Source: Trichostrongylus colubriformis
Taxonomy: Eukaryota > Nematoda > Chromadorea > Rhabditida > Trichostrongylidae
NCBI GenBank assembly: GCA_963978905.1
Contig: OZ022257.1
Location: 26,117,274-26,181,273 of the forward strand
Direction of reading: 5' to 3'
Length of the DNA stretch: 64,000 bases
The position numbers and the translations under genes are program-made. Positions within the stretch are counted from its first letter, which is position 1; every line of letters starts with the position of its first letter. Below are positions 61,658-64,000 of the stretch, piece by piece. The notes beneath the pieces were generated by a model. That model made no database searches and was not told the DNA's origin. It was given only the letters and a program-made list of their open reading frames with translations.

Positions 61658-62765
61658 GATTATATCCTATTGCAGTGCTTCCTTACTTGTTGTAGAGGTA
61701 ACGATGTGGTGGTGTGTGATTCAGCTATATCTGGCGATTTCGGTTACAATGTGCGGCTGCTGTACTACCATCATCATCGCAACAACTTCTGATAGGTCAT
61801 TGAACGTCATCGTCGTCTTCGATCTATCACCGTGTGTGCCGATGTTATCACCCTCTCTCTATTGGCTTCGACAAGATGCAACTGCAGCTTCGTTCTTTCG
61901 ATTCGTGTGGGTAGTACGACATGTGTGCTTCGATCGTCATGCAACACCTTCTATGGATCTTCGACTGGAAATAGGCAACTATGGTTTTACACCCCGGTTT
62001 GCTGCCTTCTACGTTATAGTCTTACATCATGTTTCCTGCCGTCTTCCCTTCTCGGTTCTGGATTATGGTTTGTTCCTTATCCATCATGGCCTTTGCTTAC
62101 TACTACCAATGGTGTGCTGCTATTCTAGTTCATTGTAATAGTTTGGTTCATGATACTGTGAGGTTCGGGTGCCTTCCAGCCTTGACCTAATTACACTTGG
62201 TTTTGATTCTTCTTTCTATGGCTTGATGCGTGCACACTGCTTCCATCTTGATTTTTATTGGTGGGCCTGGAATCGGATTGTTAGGGGTAGGGAATACCTA
62301 ACAACCGAAAATCTGATTCCGTGGTTCGACTTGCATGCCCTAGTGCTCTCGTCGAGTGGTGTTATCCCTAGCACCATCCACCTTGTCATTTCGAATATAA
62401 CCATGTATATAAGCAGTAGTGCAGTGCATGTTATCTGTGTACATGTGATAGGTGAACTATTCTGCTTTTATTTGATTGATTACCCTGGCTTTAGAAGAAA
62501 CTCACCTCCAGTAGCCGTGGATCAAATTTTGTCTCTTTTGTTTGGTTTTCGCAGGGGCCATTGATCATTGCCCTTCCTTCTCTTCTCTCCCTGCGTGCTG
62601 GTAATCGTGTGTTCTTAGTGATGTTTTACTTCTATTTTTGATGTTGTGTTGTGTTGGGTTTTCCTTTTGGTTGTCTACTATGTTGCATTGGATTATGCCT
62701 TTTTCCCTTACTTGGGCACACTTGCGTTAGTGTATTTTTAAATAAATAAGTAAATAAATTATAAG

Positions 62766-63090
62766 GGTTAGTAAGATACTATAATATCATTACAATGTCA
62801 TGTTCCATTGCTCATTCATCATTTCCTTTTTCCTCTTCTATTTCACCATGGAGTGTTGACAATCACAGGGCTTTTGTGATGTAGGACTGGAATGTCAAGA
62901 TTGGTGATTAGCAGGCCTCTCGAAGCTCCATCGAACCACAGGTCGTTCCAGAACTGCGTGGCGGTAAAGAAAGGACTCGAGTAGGAGCATGAACCGAAAT
63001 CAGAGAGCGTAACCTTTATGAGGTTCAGCATCTGATCCTGCTCTCTAATTACTCTGATTTAATCTAATAACTGTACCTCTAATTAAATTA
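62766..63090. other. Right flank of the LINE: Helitron-like remnant
   Basis: Continues the interrupted Helitron-like element in part (GTTGACAATCACAGGGCTTT). 62779-62806 repeats 57418-57445 almost exactly (CTATAATAT-ATTACAAT-TCATGTTCC). Confidence 0.4.
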
Positions 63091-64000
63091 TCCTACATTA
63101 TATAATCGGCTAAGTGTGTCTGTTGGTGTGTGTGCGTGTGTGTTTGTGTGTATGTTTGACCGGAAATTCATCTCTCGCGTCGCAGCAAAGATGGGACCCT
63201 GGATTATAGATATGATGTAGGGGGTGACAAGGGGATAAGGGCTGATAAGGAGCCTCGAAAAGCTAATGTCGCCAAATCAGTTTCGCCTCTCGGGTCGATC
63301 ATAAAGCGCCCACACTCACAGCTGTTTTGAGGGTTGGGACGGGCACATCAATGGTGGGTGATCCAAATTGATAATGCTTGATAAGATCCGATAAAGAGCG
63401 TCAAAAGACTAACGTCGTTAAATTCTCTTCCCCAATTAGGTTGATCCCAGAGCACCGACACTCATAGGTGTTTCAGGGGGCACATCAATGGTGGGTGATC
63501 CAAATTGATAACGGTTGATAAGGGCTGTTAAGGAGCCTTAAAAGCGAATGTCGCCTAATTCGTTTCACCTTTCGGGTCGATCCAGGACTGCCGACACTCA
63601 CAGGTGTTTTGACGGGGTGGGACGGGCACATCAGTGGTGGGTATTCAAACTGATAACGGTGGATATGATTCGACAAGGAGCGTGAAAAGGCTAACATCGT
63701 CAATTCTGCTCCGCTGGCTAACTGGAATGTTCACACTCACAGGTATTACAGGGTATGGGGACCTCAATGGTGACTTTTCGAAAGTAATAACGGCTTACAG
63801 GGGCTGACAAGAGCCATTAGGATATGGGGAAGGGTCAAATTCCGGAACACCGCTTACTATTACTATACGACTGCTGTAGTGAATGCCTCTGATGCCCAGT
63901 ACCATTGGGAAAACATATTTTGTTTATGTTCTTATATAAGTTACCGATGTATCGACCGTTAAATTGCCTAGCTTTCCAAATAAGGCAGCGTTCATACTTT
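63091..64000 (+). mobile_element. Helitron-like element, runs off the window
   Basis: Starts TCCTACATTATATAATCGGC after an A, a GT-rich tract, then GTCGCAGCAAAG sequence and TGATAA-rich units of about 130 bp. Homologous to 53260-54060, including TTTTGTTTATGTTCT near the end. A MITE begins at 63984. Confidence 0.6.
63984..64000. mobile_element. PIF/Harbinger-like MITE, copy D, left end only
   Basis: GGCAGCGTTCATACTTT after TAA (63981-63983) matches the end of copies A-C. The insertion point follows TTCCAAA in the Helitron-like host, where the 53.3-kb copy has no insert. Cut by the window edge. Confidence 0.6.

Larger units (their letters stand above)
57808..62758 (+). mobile_element. CR1-like LINE, nearly full length
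   Basis: 4951 bp flanked by the 7-bp target duplication TTATAAG (57801-57807 and 62759-62765). Two long frames, a 1.1-kb 3' untranslated region and a tail of AAATAAGT-type repeats (AAATAAATAAGTAAATAAAT). One frameshift in ORF2. A young insertion into a Helitron-like element. Confidence 0.88.

Overview
The window looks like a piece of a transposon-rich nematode genome, most likely a strongylid (hookworm-like) species. This is inferred from three intron-split genes with nematode-type TTTCAG acceptors, possible spliced-leader acceptors just upstream of start codons, and several lineages of mariner, RTE, CR1-like and LTR elements. It is not bacterial: there are no operons and no ribosome binding sites.

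Three host genes can be reconstructed by joining exons whose reading phases agree. (1) On the minus strand, an NSUN4-type rRNA m5C methyltransferase starts at 10248; seven exons run down to 1460, and its last exon(s) lie outside the window or are missing. (2) On the minus strand, a PAAF1/Rpn14-type WD-repeat proteasome chaperone starts at 29032; seven exons reach 17522, and the C-terminal end was not found. (3) On the plus strand, a complete four-exon CYTH-domain (CyaB-like) gene has only about 525 bases of coding sequence spread over 33571-57139, because its introns are filled with transposons. Exons of an unrecognised minus-strand gene may lie at 10.5-11.2 kb.

The rest is mostly mobile DNA, much of it nested. 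At 4.4-6.3 kb a TTAA-flanked element is interrupted by a Helitron-like element carrying a 146-bp minisatellite. At 11.8-14.7 kb there is a decayed RTE LINE. At 15.3-17.5 kb a second Helitron-like element with a 145-bp minisatellite has a TA-flanked transposon inside its 5' end. A DD37D mariner-like element with a long open but catalytically mutated transposase is at 19.4-20.7 kb, and a mariner at 21.6-22.9 kb. At 22.9-24.5 kb a PIF/Harbinger-like MITE contains a (TATG)n array that itself contains a mariner. At 35.66-40.85 kb a MITE and three TTAA elements are joined end to end, two of them hosting further insertions. A Gypsy-like LTR retrotransposon at 41.5-48.7 kb has an apparent envelope-like module between gag and pol. 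A mariner lies at 55.3-56.7 kb and a nearly intact CR1-like LINE with a 7-bp target duplication at 57.8-62.8 kb. Further Helitron-like copies fill the right end.

Identities were read from the sequence by eye; no searches were run. Exon joins follow from phase agreement and remembered family features.
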